From positions 6,011,439-6,075,438 of the forward strand of contig NC_092458.1 of the NCBI RefSeq assembly GCF_047495875.1: a stretch of DNA of 64,000 bases, read 5' to 3'. Made by a program: the position numbers and the translations under genes. Each line of letters begins with the position of its first letter. Position 1 is the stretch's first letter. The DNA is from Pithys albifrons albifrons. Its lineage: Eukaryota > Chordata > Aves > Passeriformes > Thamnophilidae. This document shows positions 1-13,029 of the stretch, piece by piece. Below the pieces are notes generated by a model. It did no database searches, was not told the origin of the DNA, and saw nothing but the letters and a program-made list of their open reading frames with translations.

Positions 1-3000
1 TGTTAACACTGGAAGGCAATGCATTCACTGGACATGGCAGGTAAATAGAAGATGCCAGTGTTTTTACTTTCTCCTCTTTTCATTCAGATCAGTTGACTTT
101 GACTCTCTAGTGCTCCTTGATGATGAGATCTGAAGACAGGAGTTCCATCTGACCTGAAACCCACATATCCATAGAGCAGTAGCAGGGGAAATCTGCAAGT
201 AACTGGCCCAGTCTGGGGAGTGACTGAGCTGCTGCCCCCTGTCATGAGCTCTGAAAACCAGGGCCAGTCATTCTGCTGCCTTCTTGGAGTTAGGTGACAG
301 GCACCTTGAAAGTTTTGGGGCAATGGTGTCCGCCTGCACAGACAGTGAGTAGAGTGACGAAGATTAGTAGTTCCTGTATAATTTTTCATGTCTTCCCATT
401 CTTCCTATTTCAAAGGCATTATTCAAATGTATTTCACAAGTTCTGCATGCTCTTTGATGTCCTTGGATCTACTTCCTCTAGGAACACTACAGAAATCTCT
501 AGCCCATTCCCTTTATTTCTGCTCTCTGAGACTCTTGTGCCTGTAGATAATAAGTTTTTTCACTTCTCTGTGTGGGCAATGCCTCTCATAAGATGTGAAG
601 TAATTTCAGCCTAGTTTTGCAAGACAAGTGCAAATTATGTCACAGAAAAAGAATATGGATTCCCCCGCCTTTGTCATCTGTGTCTGAAGCCTGCCAAAAA
701 GTTTCAGAATTTCTCTTTAAGTTGGAGAAGTGATCTTGATTAAAACTTACCTTTGTCCTATTGGTCTATAAAGCCTTCTGCTCTGGGAATCCTGCTTCAG
801 TTCACACTGCTATTGTAGGAGGACCTCCTGCTTTCAGGGAAAGCACCATGTTATTAACTTTGAAAATTTGCACATTTTGGAATTAATTTTTGGTTTGACC
901 TTACAAAAAACCCAAGGATTTTCAAAATGTTACCTTTTGAAAAACTTGGGGTCAGGTAAAGTTTTTAAATTTTTAATTTCGAAGCCCAGAAATGTGTTGT
1001 TTAGGTTTTTTCCTCTCTATTTTGTATTTTCACTTTTGTTTTGTTTGGATAATTTTCATTATTTTGTGACCTGCCAATAGTGTGAGTGAAGTAATTTGCC
1101 AATTTATTGTCATAGTAGAAATATTATAACCTTTTTAACTTTTTCCCCCAGGGATAATATCCCAAGGGTAGCTATGTGGGACTGAAAATATATAATAAAC
1201 TTTAAACTACGATTTGTAATTGTAGTGCCTAATTTTAAAATATTGCATAGGAACACAAATCAAAATTAACATATTTTATGTGATATGAATTTTAAAACAA
1301 TGCATTTTTGAACAGAAAATACTGCAATCTGAAGTCTGGGGGTTTGGTGGAGGTTTTGTTTTTGTTTGGTTTTGTTTGCTTGTCAGGTTTTTTGGAGAGG
1401 GGTTGGATATTTTGTTCAGGACACTTCTGAGTTTTGCATTTCACTGATGCAGCCAAAGACAGAGCAGATAAGTGGAGATAACACAGATCTATTTTGAGCA
1501 AAAATTGGACTGGCTCTTTCCAGCCAGCCTCCCCCCGCCCCCCAATAAGAGGTGATTCTATGCTTTCTACCCACCTCTGTACAATTGCTAAAGCTGCTAT
1601 GACAGTAAGGTGATTCTTTTAAAATGTGGTTACTTTGATGGGATAAGGATTCCAAAATAATTGTGGAAATGCAGCCATCCTATTTGTTGCCAAGAAATTC
1701 ATCCTGACTTCTGTGTCTGCTAAGTGAGCTTAACTCACGTTCAGTTTGTAAAATGAACTTCAGGCTGCCGAGGAGATGGAGTCAACTAATACTGTGGTTC
1801 AGCAGTGGGATACAACTGTTTTGAATGGAAACCCAGGAGCACATCATGTCATGTTACACTTAGGTCTGCAGACCTGTGCTTTTCTTTGGGACAGACACAC
1901 TGTATAAATGGAATAATTGTTCAAAAAACTTCAGAGTGCTTTGCTGAGACTAAAGAACATTAATTTCTTGCTAAAATTAGCTCTACTTGAGTGTTTGAAG
2001 GAGAGATGGGAGAAAGAAGTGGAATTACTCAGAGTAATGTCAGCTTTGGGTTAAATGAAAGGGAAATTCAGTGAAGAATTTCTGTAACTTTGTGTTTTCC
2101 AAAGGTTGTACATTGCTTCTTTGGATAAGTTAAGTACTGTAATTCTTTGACATATCCAAGACCAGAAACAAATTCCAAGGATCCAGCATCCATTCATTTC
2201 CACTGCTGAAGACATTTCCCTCTCTGATACCTATGCAGCTGCTTGATCCAGCACCATGGTTACAGATTGAGCCACTTCCCTGGGAGTGGCCTTTCAAAGC
2301 CCTGGCAGGAGGAGAGGAGCTGGAAGTCTGGGGAGCAATTGTCAGTGTCTGCCTCCCTGCCACATGCTGGAGATGGCCATGGCTTTCAGAGGGATGAAGA
2401 TGCCCTGGCTGTCGTTCATGGGTGCACAGACCCAACCAGAGATCTTGACGAGGTGCCCCAGGATCAAACAGTCCAAGGCTGCAGGGAGAGCAGGTGGTTC
2501 TGGCTCCTGAAAGGCAGGACCCTCCCAGACCCAGAAATCTCCCTTCACCCAGCAACATGATGTCAGGGAAGAGATAAGCCACCCCCTCCTCCGCCCCCTC
2601 CAAGTAGGCTAAGTGCTAATCTCCTTCATGTCTCTGATGTCTTATCACATTTCAGATGCTGTCACTACACCCGGCTGGGATATTTTCAGTGCAAATACCT
2701 AAAGAGAAATGAGAACAGTTTTGGTTAAAAAATAAGTATCCATAACTCAGCCTCCTTTGCATTGCAATGTGATGGAATTTGGAAAGAGTAAAAAGATGTG
2801 TGAAAGAGCGAGCTTGTTTATGCAGGAAGTTGCTGTGAAACAGGACAAACCAGGCTTCACAGCTCTGTGCTGCTGTGCTCGAGCTGTTTCCAGTGTTGGA
2901 GTTAGTCATTTGGAAACCACCTGCAGTGTAAAATAACATCTTTTCTGCTGGGGCTTTCTCTGCAAACCTCTCACCAGTGTTATCAGGAGACAAGCAGGAA

Positions 3001-4471
3001 GCACCATTCCTTAGCCCCCTGAGTGTGGTAGTACAGACTTTCTCACCCTTTTAGCCAATATCTACTGAGTCAGTTAAAACTTGTGCTTTGCTGTACTACA
3101 TGGATGGAGTGCATAGGTGCCCATACTTTGCAAGTCATTTGCAGCTTATAATGACTCACAGACTGAGGATACTGCTGTATATCCACATAATAGGAATATA
3201 GTCCCTGCTAAACATGGGAGATGCATCTAGGGCTCCACAGATGGAACTTGGTTTTGTTTGCACCTCTTGGTACTCCTGTGTCCCTGAGAAGTGGCCTCCT
3301 GCTCAAAGAGGGTCTGCCATAAAGGCCTGGTAACCACAGCTGGGGCTGTTGGCTGTTCTCAGGAGCAGTCTCCCAAGAAAAATTATATACACTGCAGTGT
3401 GTATAGGGGCTTTCTTCAGGCTCTGGAGAGCTCGATGGCACTTCCACTTGCTTTTCCTGATTGTTCAGGGCATAGTGAAAATGACAAATGCCTATCAATG
3501 TCTATCTAAATAGAAACTTGATAGAAAGTACTCTCCTCTCCAGAGATGTCCCTTCCATTTGCACACTGCTTTTCTATACACTTCCCATTACCTTTGTGGC
3601 ATTGACAGGTGGGCAGGACCCCGTGTGATAAGCAATATGTGTGCTTTCCTCCTTGTGAATCACTTACCTCTTTTGGACATGGAAGCACATCCCACTTTTG
3701 CCACAGAGGAAAGTTGTATGCCTGCCAGTTACCCTAAAGCACCCTAAATGCTCTAAAGTCACACTGTAGCCCACTGGGAAGTGGTTGGTGTTCACTTGCT
3801 GTGGTGAGGTGAGGCTCTGTGACCCCCTTGGAGGGGCAAATGGATGGTGAGCCCAGCCAGGCCAGCTGCTCTGTTGACTGTGTGTCAGTGTTCTCCCAAA
3901 TCAGTCTTTCAGACACCAGTCATGGCATTACCGCTTCCAGAGATGCTGGCCAGGAGATTGTTACACCAGAGAACTTGTGCACAGAGGCATACAGAAAACA
4001 GCTGCATAAGTAGTATAGTTTCTTTTGTATAAAATTGCTTTCCTTCTCCAGGTGGTTTAGTGTCTTTCAGGATGCAGAACAGAGAAGCTTTGGCCTTTGT
4101 CTAAGCCCTGCAAATCTGGTAGAAACCAGACCAAAATATTGCATTATATACGAGAAACAAAGCAGCAGCAGATGTATCTGCTCTCCTACTGCAGTATTTT
4201 CTGTAGGAAGCTAAATAATATTAACCAGATTTGTATGTCTGTCTCTAAGGAATTCTGGAAACACTTTTAGAAATACCTGTCCCTGTTTCAATTATCTCTG
4301 TTCAGCAAGTAACAACTATTGCCACTCAGTGGGGTCTGAAACATTAATGACATTGCCCAGCAGGGGCCAGATGGATGAGGCAAAGTAGAAAGAATTGTTT
4401 TAGTCATGGAAAAGAGCATTGAAATAAGAAATATCAAAGTTATGCTAAGTTTTTAAATTTTATTAGTTAAT

Positions 4472-4497
4472 TTAACAGTTCATTTAATAACTGTTAA
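4472..4497. repeat. Short perfect inverted repeat, 9-bp arms
   Basis: The arm TTAACAGTT (4472-4480) is matched by AACTGTTAA (4489-4497) across an 8-nt loop, within a very AT-rich stretch. Short palindromes of this size arise by chance in AT-rich DNA, so no function is claimed. Confidence 0.5.
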
Positions 4498-6937
4498 TCA
4501 GTTTTAAAAAAATAATGCTTCTCTTTAATTAGGTGCACTTAATATTATATTAGTATTGTTACTTAAACCCCATGGCTATCTTTTAGTTCTGAAACTGTAA
4601 ATTTAACCTTTATTATTGAACTAAGTTCCTTACCATTTCGAAAATAGTTTTATAATATGGCTGTTAGATGTGCTATGTAATTCATATTCTTAAATGGACA
4701 TGACCTTAGATTTATCTGTGAACCTGAAGAAGATCTTTCAGATATATATAGTTGAGACAAATTACTCATCCTATATTTTTTGAACTTGAATGAGCTTTCT
4801 AATAGATTTTCACAGGTTTTAATTCATGTTAAAACTTTGGACGAGAAGATAATTATCCACTTTCTCAACAGGAAATTATCCTACCCTACTCTGTTTCCTG
4901 GAGCCAGGATGTAATACCAAAAGTATGTTGACTGTTGTAGTGGTAGTGCTCAACCCAAGACAACTGTACTCTGTTTACCAACACTGAACTAACACTTGCT
5001 ATTGAAACTTTGCTGTTGCTCTTATCCCCTCTCCCCACGGGGAGCATTGTTTGAGCTATCCACTTTCTAAATTACAGTAGGTTTTTTCCCCTTTTATTCT
5101 GTATGTTCCTGTCACTTTGTGCTTAGGGAAAGGAAAAATGATGATTGAAGAATTCCACCTTGCAGTAGAGGCCTATTTTGCTGAGGTCTATAAGGGTCAA
5201 ATGTCATGGGGCTTCTACTCACACATCAAACCACACTGAAAGAAACCTTCATGTCCACGTGAGAGGCCTTATCCTTGTGCAACAAAGTTCTTCTGTGCCT
5301 AGGAGCTGAATTTCCCAAACTAACAGGAGCAACCAAGTCTTTAAGAATCTGACTGCCCAAAATACTGATTGTTCTGAACTTGTAAGGAAGGGAGCAAGTT
5401 GTAGATGCTCAGTGTTTAACAGCATGAATTCTTACTGCCTGTAAAGCACCTGTCCATGTGGTTGGGGTTTTTTTCCCCCATTACATTTTAGGTCTGTCTA
5501 TCTCAGTACCTCACAGATAAATTATTAATAAGTAAGGTACAGTCTTCACAATGAATTCTCCCAAACTGCTGTTGAGAACACAACATGCTGCTTTATTGCT
5601 GCTGCACAGAGCTGAGGGCCCAGAGACTCCACCCTGTGCCGTTGCTCACCTCTCCACAGTGGGAATATAGACTGTATGATGTGTAGTTCTATCCAAAACA
5701 AGGGAGACCAAAGGAAAGGAGCATCTGGCAGCACTAACCTGAGATGTGTAGAGTCATTGTTTGCTGGCCATTTCCTTCTTACCTAAACAATAAACCAGTG
5801 CTGAAATTACATAGGCTTGGCACTCAATTATTAATGAGCTTCTTGACATGAAGTTGAAAAGATTTGAAAAGGTGATATATGGACTAAGATATGATAAGGA
5901 CAGGATGCCTCTCATTCACAGAAATATTCAGAAATAGTTATAACACTCAGTGATGATATGGAATTTCTTGTCTTTTTGCCACCTGATTCTGCAAATGGGG
6001 GGTCAGGATAACATGCCCAAGGGAAATCTCTCCTTCCATCCCACTGTTTCACAACCTCAGCTCAGAAAAAGAAAGGGATTGGAAATGGACCAACTCTTGG
6101 AAGTCCTGAAGTTGTCTTGGCTCCTAGCTCTCCGGAAGACTGCTTTGCTTAGGTGTGTTATCTCCATCATCCCATTTTTTTAGAATCATCTGAGTCACTT
6201 TGAGCTCTAGAGAAGCATTCAGAGAAAAAATTAGTAAAGCAAAGGGCTAAGATCCTGATTATTTACTGGCAACAAAGCTACAGTACAGAAAATGAAAAAA
6301 TAAATAAATGCAAACTTCAAATCTACTTCACAGCTACAGAGTGCTCCATCTGTCAAACAGGATTTTTTTGTGGAAGCCGAAGAGACATCTCTGAGCCTGA
6401 GCCCTGTTTCAGAAATGCTCCTCTGTGTCTCTTCCTCCTTCACTGCTGGAAAAATTGTTTGTTGTCTTTGCTGCTGAATACAGATGAGGGGGCAAATGAT
6501 TTCAAAAATGTTCTAGCCATCATCCACCCTCTGTTATTTTTTTCTTTTGATCTTTTAGCTTAAAGTGTTCTGCATTTAAGATGCATAGAGAAACTTTGCA
6601 GTGCTTATTTTTCATACTCACACCTTCCTCAAATGCAACAAAGCTATGCATCTGTGATGCAGCATTTGTCCGAAGGCTTGTCAGACAGGGTTGGGGGTAT
6701 TTTTGAAAAAGACTTAGATTGCTTTTGTTTTGTTTTTTTGTTGTTGTTTTTTCCCTAACCTTTTATGATACTAGGTATAACACAGGTGCATGGGGCATGG
6801 AACCACTACCTCTCTCCAGTGATGTTAATTTTAAGGGATATGCTTTATTCCAATCTAAAGTAGTTCAATCATATATATACATACTTTTTTGACATTTGGA
6901 GCTTGCAGGGAAGTCTTATGCATTATGACAATGCTGC

Positions 6938-6981
6938 ATCCTAGCACCATTGTGATATTATCCTAGTACCTTTGTGATATT
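6938..6981. repeat. Two tandem 22-bp units
   Basis: A 22-bp unit beginning ATCCTAG and ending GTGATATT occurs twice in direct tandem (6938-6959 and 6960-6981) with two mismatches, followed by the start of a third unit (ATCCTAGCA). It looks like a small local duplication. Confidence 0.8.
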
Positions 6982-7822
6982 ATCCTAGCATGACTGACAT
7001 TTATGGCCAAAAATTTTATCTTTAGCATTTCACTCTGGACCATCTTGGAGGCAAAAGCATTTTTCTGAACTTCAACCAGAAATCCTGAGCACCAGTAGAA
7101 CTTTTATTTGAGTTTCTTGCTATGTCTACATGGCTTCCTACAGTACTATATCTCTACTATATTGCTAGATCTGTAAAAAGAAATTTACCAATAATGTGAC
7201 TGTAACTTTGCTAATTAATACATATTCACACCATCTTTAAGATCTGCTAGTAAATTTTGATTCCTCCAGCACAGAAACTGCCACCCTCTATGTAGTTGTT
7301 TTCCAAAATGGGAGAGAGATCTTGCTTACAACTCACTTACAATCACCCTTCCAGGCTAGTTAAGGTAAGACATTTCAAGATATGATTCATCATGATATAT
7401 ATGAGATTATGCTTTCAAATTTATCCTTGGCTCTGTCTCTTAACATTTTTACTAAATGCTGAGCTGACAGCTGGTGTCAATGCATAAGCTTTGCATTTTT
7501 CCTTGCTTTTATGAGAGTTTGCAACATCTCTGCAAGAGTAATAGTATTTTCCTCAAAAAATAACTAATTAAAAAATAAATAAGTGTCATATGAGGGAAGG
7601 TTCTGGAAAAAATAGTACGTTCCTGAGAGGTCAAAAAACAAATGTTGTAGAAACAGTGTTTGATGTGCCATGTAGACCATTCTACACAAATTAGCTGTTA
7701 CTTATCTGTCAGAAATAGTCCTGTAGATGAGGGGACAGGTTATCTCATTAGGGTATAAACCCTTACAGAAGAAAGAACTAAGTCAGTTTTAGTACACATG
7801 TGCTGTCAGAACTTTGACCCTG

Positions 7823-7983
7823 TTAATAACATCTTGGAAAAGAGACAAATATGAAAAGCAAAAAAACCTCAATAATTTGGACACAAAATGTCTCTCAGAG
7901 TAGCAGTTCTGGTATTATTAAGTGATTACATCTTGGAGAGGGACAAATATATGGAAAAATCAATGCTAATTCATTTGGATCAC
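7823..7983. repeat. Imperfect local duplication, about 99-bp offset
   Basis: The segment around 7829-7884 (ACATCTTGGA, then GACAAATAT, then AATTTGGA) is echoed at 7928-7980 in the same order (ACATCTTGGA, GACAAATAT, CATTTGGA). The copies differ by several substitutions and small indels, so the duplication is old. Confidence 0.5.
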
Positions 7984-10900
7984 TCAACAACATTGAATAT
8001 GATAAACCACAAATCCATGCTGGTTTTGTGGTGTCTCTGCTAGGGGTAAATATTTCTGTGCTTCAGTTACTCCCCTGCTTCCTTGAAATCTCACCAAAAA
8101 CTAATCTGAAGCATGGGGGTTTAGACCTGAATTTTTTATTTGCCTTTCCCATGCATTTGAAATTTATTAGAAAAGGAAAAATTCCCTGTGTCCTCTCAGG
8201 TAGTTGTATTTCTTACCTTTCCTGACCTTGGGATGGTTCTGTATGACACACTGTGATGGATTGAAGTTCATTAACTCATTAGGGATGCTGATAGCTCCCC
8301 AGTAAGGGACCTCGAAAGGACAGATTTCTGGTCTTTCTGCTGATGTAGTTTGAAGACCTCCTCTCTCTGTGGGACTATTTGCTGCAGTCAGAGGCAGTTG
8401 CTTGTCTCACTGTTGATACATGAACTCACAACTGTTCTTTTTTTCTAGACTGTCTTTTCTATATTTAGCCATGCATCAGCAATCTTCAAAAAAAATTGGA
8501 CACCACAATAGTTAGTGCTGAAGAAAGCTTAGAAGATTTGACTAAGCAGCATGTGGGTAGTAGAGTTATGTGAGTACTGCTCAAATTTGTTCAGAACAGA
8601 TTTGGCATCTGCATTTTCTCAGGGATTAGTTGGGTGAATAACTTTGACTTGCGAGGTTGTTTAGGAACAGTGCTGAGGTCATATGGCATCTTGTTTCCCT
8701 CATGGGATTACTGAGATGTTGCTGGTTTAAAAGCTATGAAATGAAAGTCTTGTGACAACTATTAACAACATATTGAGCTCAGTAAATCCTTAAAAAGACC
8801 TATACATTTTTTACTCAAAGACTGACAGATCTATCCTTGGTATCAATTGTCATAATTCTACTGACACCAGTGTTAAGCTATTCTATGTCATCTGAAGATC
8901 TGCCCTTCAGAATGAGATTGGCATGGTGGGTGTGCTCTTTTTCCTAAGCAGAGTTTTTCTATTTGAACACTGAATTGTTTGTATGAATTTTTAGTTAAAT
9001 ATTTATTTGTAGCAAAGTCTATGAAAACCAAAGAGTTTTAGTTACTGACATTGAGTCGTAGACCAAGACCCACTCCAGCAAGTATTGCACAGACTTGTAA
9101 GGAGGAGTTTGCAAGGGGAAGGAGTTTACAACCCAAGGCTGAGATGGGAGACAACTGATGCTGATAGCATATTGAGCAGCCCAGGGGAGCAGGCAGGCAA
9201 AGTAGCTTGGTGTGATACAGTGATCTCAGCACACCCAGAGCTCAAATATTGACATATTTTATGGACATCAGGCAAGAGAGTGCTTCAAGAAGGCATATGA
9301 AGCATGTCTTCTGTTGGCTTTTTTCCCTCAGCAACAATAGAAGCTGTAGAAGGTGCTTAGATGAAAATCTAAGTGGAAAATAAAAGTGGTGTCTTGGACT
9401 GAGTGGTAGTTAGGTACAGCTACTGATGCAGAGGTTGTAGGGAAGGAATGAGTTGCAAAGGGCTTTGAATTTCTGTTGGATTTGAGAAAGCTGATGTTTA
9501 GCAAGACCTAGAAATAGCAGCTGGCTGAACTCAAGGGCAAAATGTGCAAATATATATATGAATCATATTTTTTAAAATCCAGCTAGGAACTTTTTGCATT
9601 GATTCTCCTTAAAGAGACCTACCTTCCAGATAACTTTAAGACATAATTCGGTGTAGTGATTTGATGCTGAACACGATTACTCTGTTGGTCCTTGTAGTAC
9701 TTGTGGTACTTTTTCCCAATTTAACAATTGAAGTAAGGGACATTTCAACTGAGGTTTGAAAACTGGGAGTGAAGTGTCAGTGGTATATAGCTCTTATTGT
9801 AGAAAGTTCTTCCTGCTGTGCTCTGGCAGAGTGTAGATCTCACTCTCAAGGCATAAGGCAGAGTCTGCTCCCCTGAGGTTTTTTCATGTACTGAGTGTAG
9901 GGTGATTGAACTCTTGCAAATGCTTTCCATATTTTGCTGTATGTCAAGTTGTTCTGGAAATGCTCCGAGTACACACTTATCACAAATAAAACAGCAATGA
10001 GAATTTTTAAAATAAATGGCTGAATTGGTGCTTTATGAGGGCCAGTTACATTAGACAAGTCCTGACTGATCTCATGCCAAAGCACTCCCTTTTGGACTTT
10101 TAGCAAAATAAAAGGTTCATATGTTTCTGTATCTGTGGTCTTGTTAAAGACATCAGGCTGAAATATGCTGGAGTTAGATATAGCCTAATATTTTCGTGTG
10201 GGATCCATCAGAAAGTGCATGGGCTTCAGGAAATGAAATAACAAGCTTAGCAATGGTGGGAGCTTAGAAGGAGAGTATGGTTAATGTAATTAGAAAGAGT
10301 TTCAATCAAGGAACAAGTTCATCATACAAGTGTTCTTCCACAGAGAAAGCACTTTCCATGAATGACTTTTGCTGCCCTGGCATCTTGATCTTCATGCAAA
10401 ATTAACTAAGACTCATCAAAATTACATGGCCTATCAACTAAGCTGCTTCAGTTCAGTGTCACCCAGATGAAATATTGGAGCGTGACCATGGCACTTGGTA
10501 ATAAGCTATCATGTTAAAAGAATAGGTAGGGAAATCTGTGGTGCTGAGGAAACAAAAAGCAATTAAAACCTATATATAGGAGAGGAATCACAAGAAGGAA
10601 TGAGGCTTCCAATGAATGACAGAGAAACTCACAGAAAAAAATGAAGAAATGTCATTCTAACCTTTAAAAATATTAAAAAATAATACACCTGAAATATCAT
10701 CAAAACCCAATCCTGTAAACAAATCTATATTCATGGGCCTTCATGTATGTCTTAACAGTGCTCTTCAAACATCCATCAATTTGGTGGCCTAAGAAGGACC
10801 TAAGAGATGATGTGAGATTAAGTTCCAACCACAGGGAAAAGAATGCTAGAATTTCCATATCCTGTTTTCTTTCTGGATTACACTTTGGATTACATATAAT

Positions 10901-12967
10901 TTATAACCTAGGATAACACCAGGGAAATGCTTCAAGACATTATACTCTGAAAAGCCTCTTTATAGCTGATGCAAATCTATTTAGCAGGCATGTTTATCAG
11001 ATTTACTTGTGTTCATGCACAGCTCAGAGATGTTGGGAGATGTAATAATGCCAAGTGGCTGCTTGTTCCTGCTGTAGCATGTGTGGATTCTGCCTGGCAA
11101 AATGGGAATTGCTGACTGATCAGTTATCAGATTTTGCTTTTGTTTTAAATGTGAATATTTATGAATATATTATTATCTATGGAGTTGTCTTTGAACAATG
11201 GTCCCAAACCACCAAATACTGCTGGTGCTCCACTTCTGTCATCTGGCACCTTGCAGACAAATTCTGTTGAAAATCCAGTGAAAGGCAAGTTATTGATCCC
11301 TAGCTGGTGCTGTTAAGTGTCATGTGGCATTTCCAATAGTTATGTATGTAAATCATTCATAATCCAATATCAAACTGAAAAGAGCAATTGAGTTTGTCTC
11401 TGTAGTTAAACAGAATAAGGTATTGATTACCATAAGAAATTAACAACTGAAAACCTGGTATATATCCTCTGAGTGCTGAAAGCTGTGAACTGGAACAGCC
11501 GTGTATTACACATTAGCCCCATGAGATTTAAAAGCAATTGTGCCACAAGAATAGCTAGTTATTAAAAGAATTCTGTAAAAATTATTTCCATGGCATTTTA
11601 TGCAGGGTTAGAACAGTTACCAACTTGCAATATAACTAATAGCTGTTTGTTAACCAAGATAATTGAGCAAGAACACCCTGCCTTTACAGATTTGTTGTGA
11701 AAAATGATGCTATGTGTATTTTCATTGGCAGGCAGATGGGTGACAACGGGAATTATTGAAGGATGGTAGAGGGAGATAAAAAGCACTTGGCACTTCCAGA
11801 AGCTTTTACACTGAGATGGTTAGATGTTTGCTTTAGGTGGGACCAGATTTGCTCTATGGAGTAGAAACTCACAGGGAAAATTAACATAGAAAATCTGTGT
11901 GTATGGTGAGGGAAGAGGTTAGGTTAAATCCCTACAGATAAACCATTTAAGGATGCTTCTGTCTGGTTTGGATTTTTCCTGCTTTCCTCCCCCCATGGCA
12001 ATGAGTGAGATTCTACCAGCTGATTTAATAACATAACCATGTGAAAGTGCACTGGTTTGAAACGATATGCAGCTCTAGCCAGAGAGGTGGTTTTGGGATA
12101 GTACTTCCAACTGATAGGAGTCTGGAAACTACAATGGAATGGTGTGAATATTCATTCACATTTTTAAGGAACTTCTTTTTGACTGTACTCACACTTACTC
12201 CCTTTCTTGTTTACTCAAATGTTTTTGTAAAGTAGTCTGTTGGCAACAGTATTTGTGGAAACTGAAAATCATAGCAAATACTTCAAATGATGATAGATTT
12301 CTTTTTTCAGATCCACAGCAAGGCTTGCAAGGAAAGCCATGTATTACATTCAGAGTCACAGAATAAAAACATATCGTTTTATTATTCTGTAAACCAAAAT
12401 GCTTTTAGCTGAAGATGCTCAAAACTGGCAAGATATATTTGCTGATCAGCTAAGAGATAAAAATCCTCCACAGAGGATATTGAGACTACCCCACACTGCA
12501 GATACTGTGATATGCTGCTAGACAATTTGAGGACAGGAAAAAAAAACCCAATATTTTATGTTTGGTTGTTGAACTGTATGTTTGTGTTGAACTGTTTATC
12601 TGGCCTTATGAAAAATATAAAGATCCTTTTTGCTTTATTGGGTATTGAAAGAAGTAGTTGGTAGACCTATGAAGACAGGTGACCTCCCAGAAGCCAAAGG
12701 AGAAGCATTTTAGATTTATAGCTGAAATGAAATCCATTCTGGCCCTCCTTTCAGCCTGCAGAGTTGAAGTTTCACCAGGAGGAGGGATGTAGTTCTAGGT
12801 GTTTGTAGGCAAAAATTGAGGTTAGTGTTTAATTCACTAGGAACAAAGTAATGTACAGCTCCCAATGGCAAAACTGATTTTTGTGCTGAGTTCTGGGGGA
12901 AGGCAGGACACGATGTGGCTGGGGAAGCTTGGAGATCCTTGGCTGGGTGGAATTTCCCTCTCCCTTT

Positions 12968-13022
12968 CTTGTTGGAAGATCTCCTGAAGTCATCTAATCT
13001 GACCTTGCTTGGGTGGAATGAC
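12968..13022 (-). mobile_element. Short degraded CR1 LINE 3' fragment
   Basis: The stretch GTTGGAAGATCTCCTGAAGT followed by CATCTAATCTGACCTTGCTT resembles the CR1 3' region in the orientation '...gttggaagggacctctggaggtcatctagtcc...'. Only about 50 bp can be matched by eye, and the terminal octamers are missing. The strand is assigned by analogy with better CR1 copies in this window. A chance match is possible. Confidence 0.4.
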
Positions 13023-13029
13023 TAATGCT

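Larger units (their letters stand above)
1..12960. other. Unique non-coding DNA, no gene seen
   Basis: I see no convincing exon, RNA gene or intact mobile element here. The open frames are short, overlap on both strands and have no good splice or start context. T/G-rich simple tracts occur near 1335-1400 and 6722-6756. The segment 2240-2580 is richer in GC and open in several frames on both strands, but I recognise no protein in it. Two small direct duplications (6938-6981 and 7823-7983) and a 9-bp inverted repeat (4472-4497) are the only structure I found. It could be intron or intergenic DNA. Confidence 0.6.

Noticed and set aside
2240..2580. Possible exon or retrocopy, open on both strands
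   Set aside because: Several frames are open at once, none has a recognisable domain, and no poly(A) or clean splice pair marks it.
3819..4013. Plus-strand frame with a Ser/Asp-rich translation
   Set aside because: A second frame is open over the same bases and there is no acceptor or start context.
10790..10850. Possible CR1 3' end (GGACCTAAGAGATGATGTGA and TTAAGTTCCAACC)
   Set aside because: The similarity is only about 40 bp with several mismatches and no octamer tail; too weak to call.
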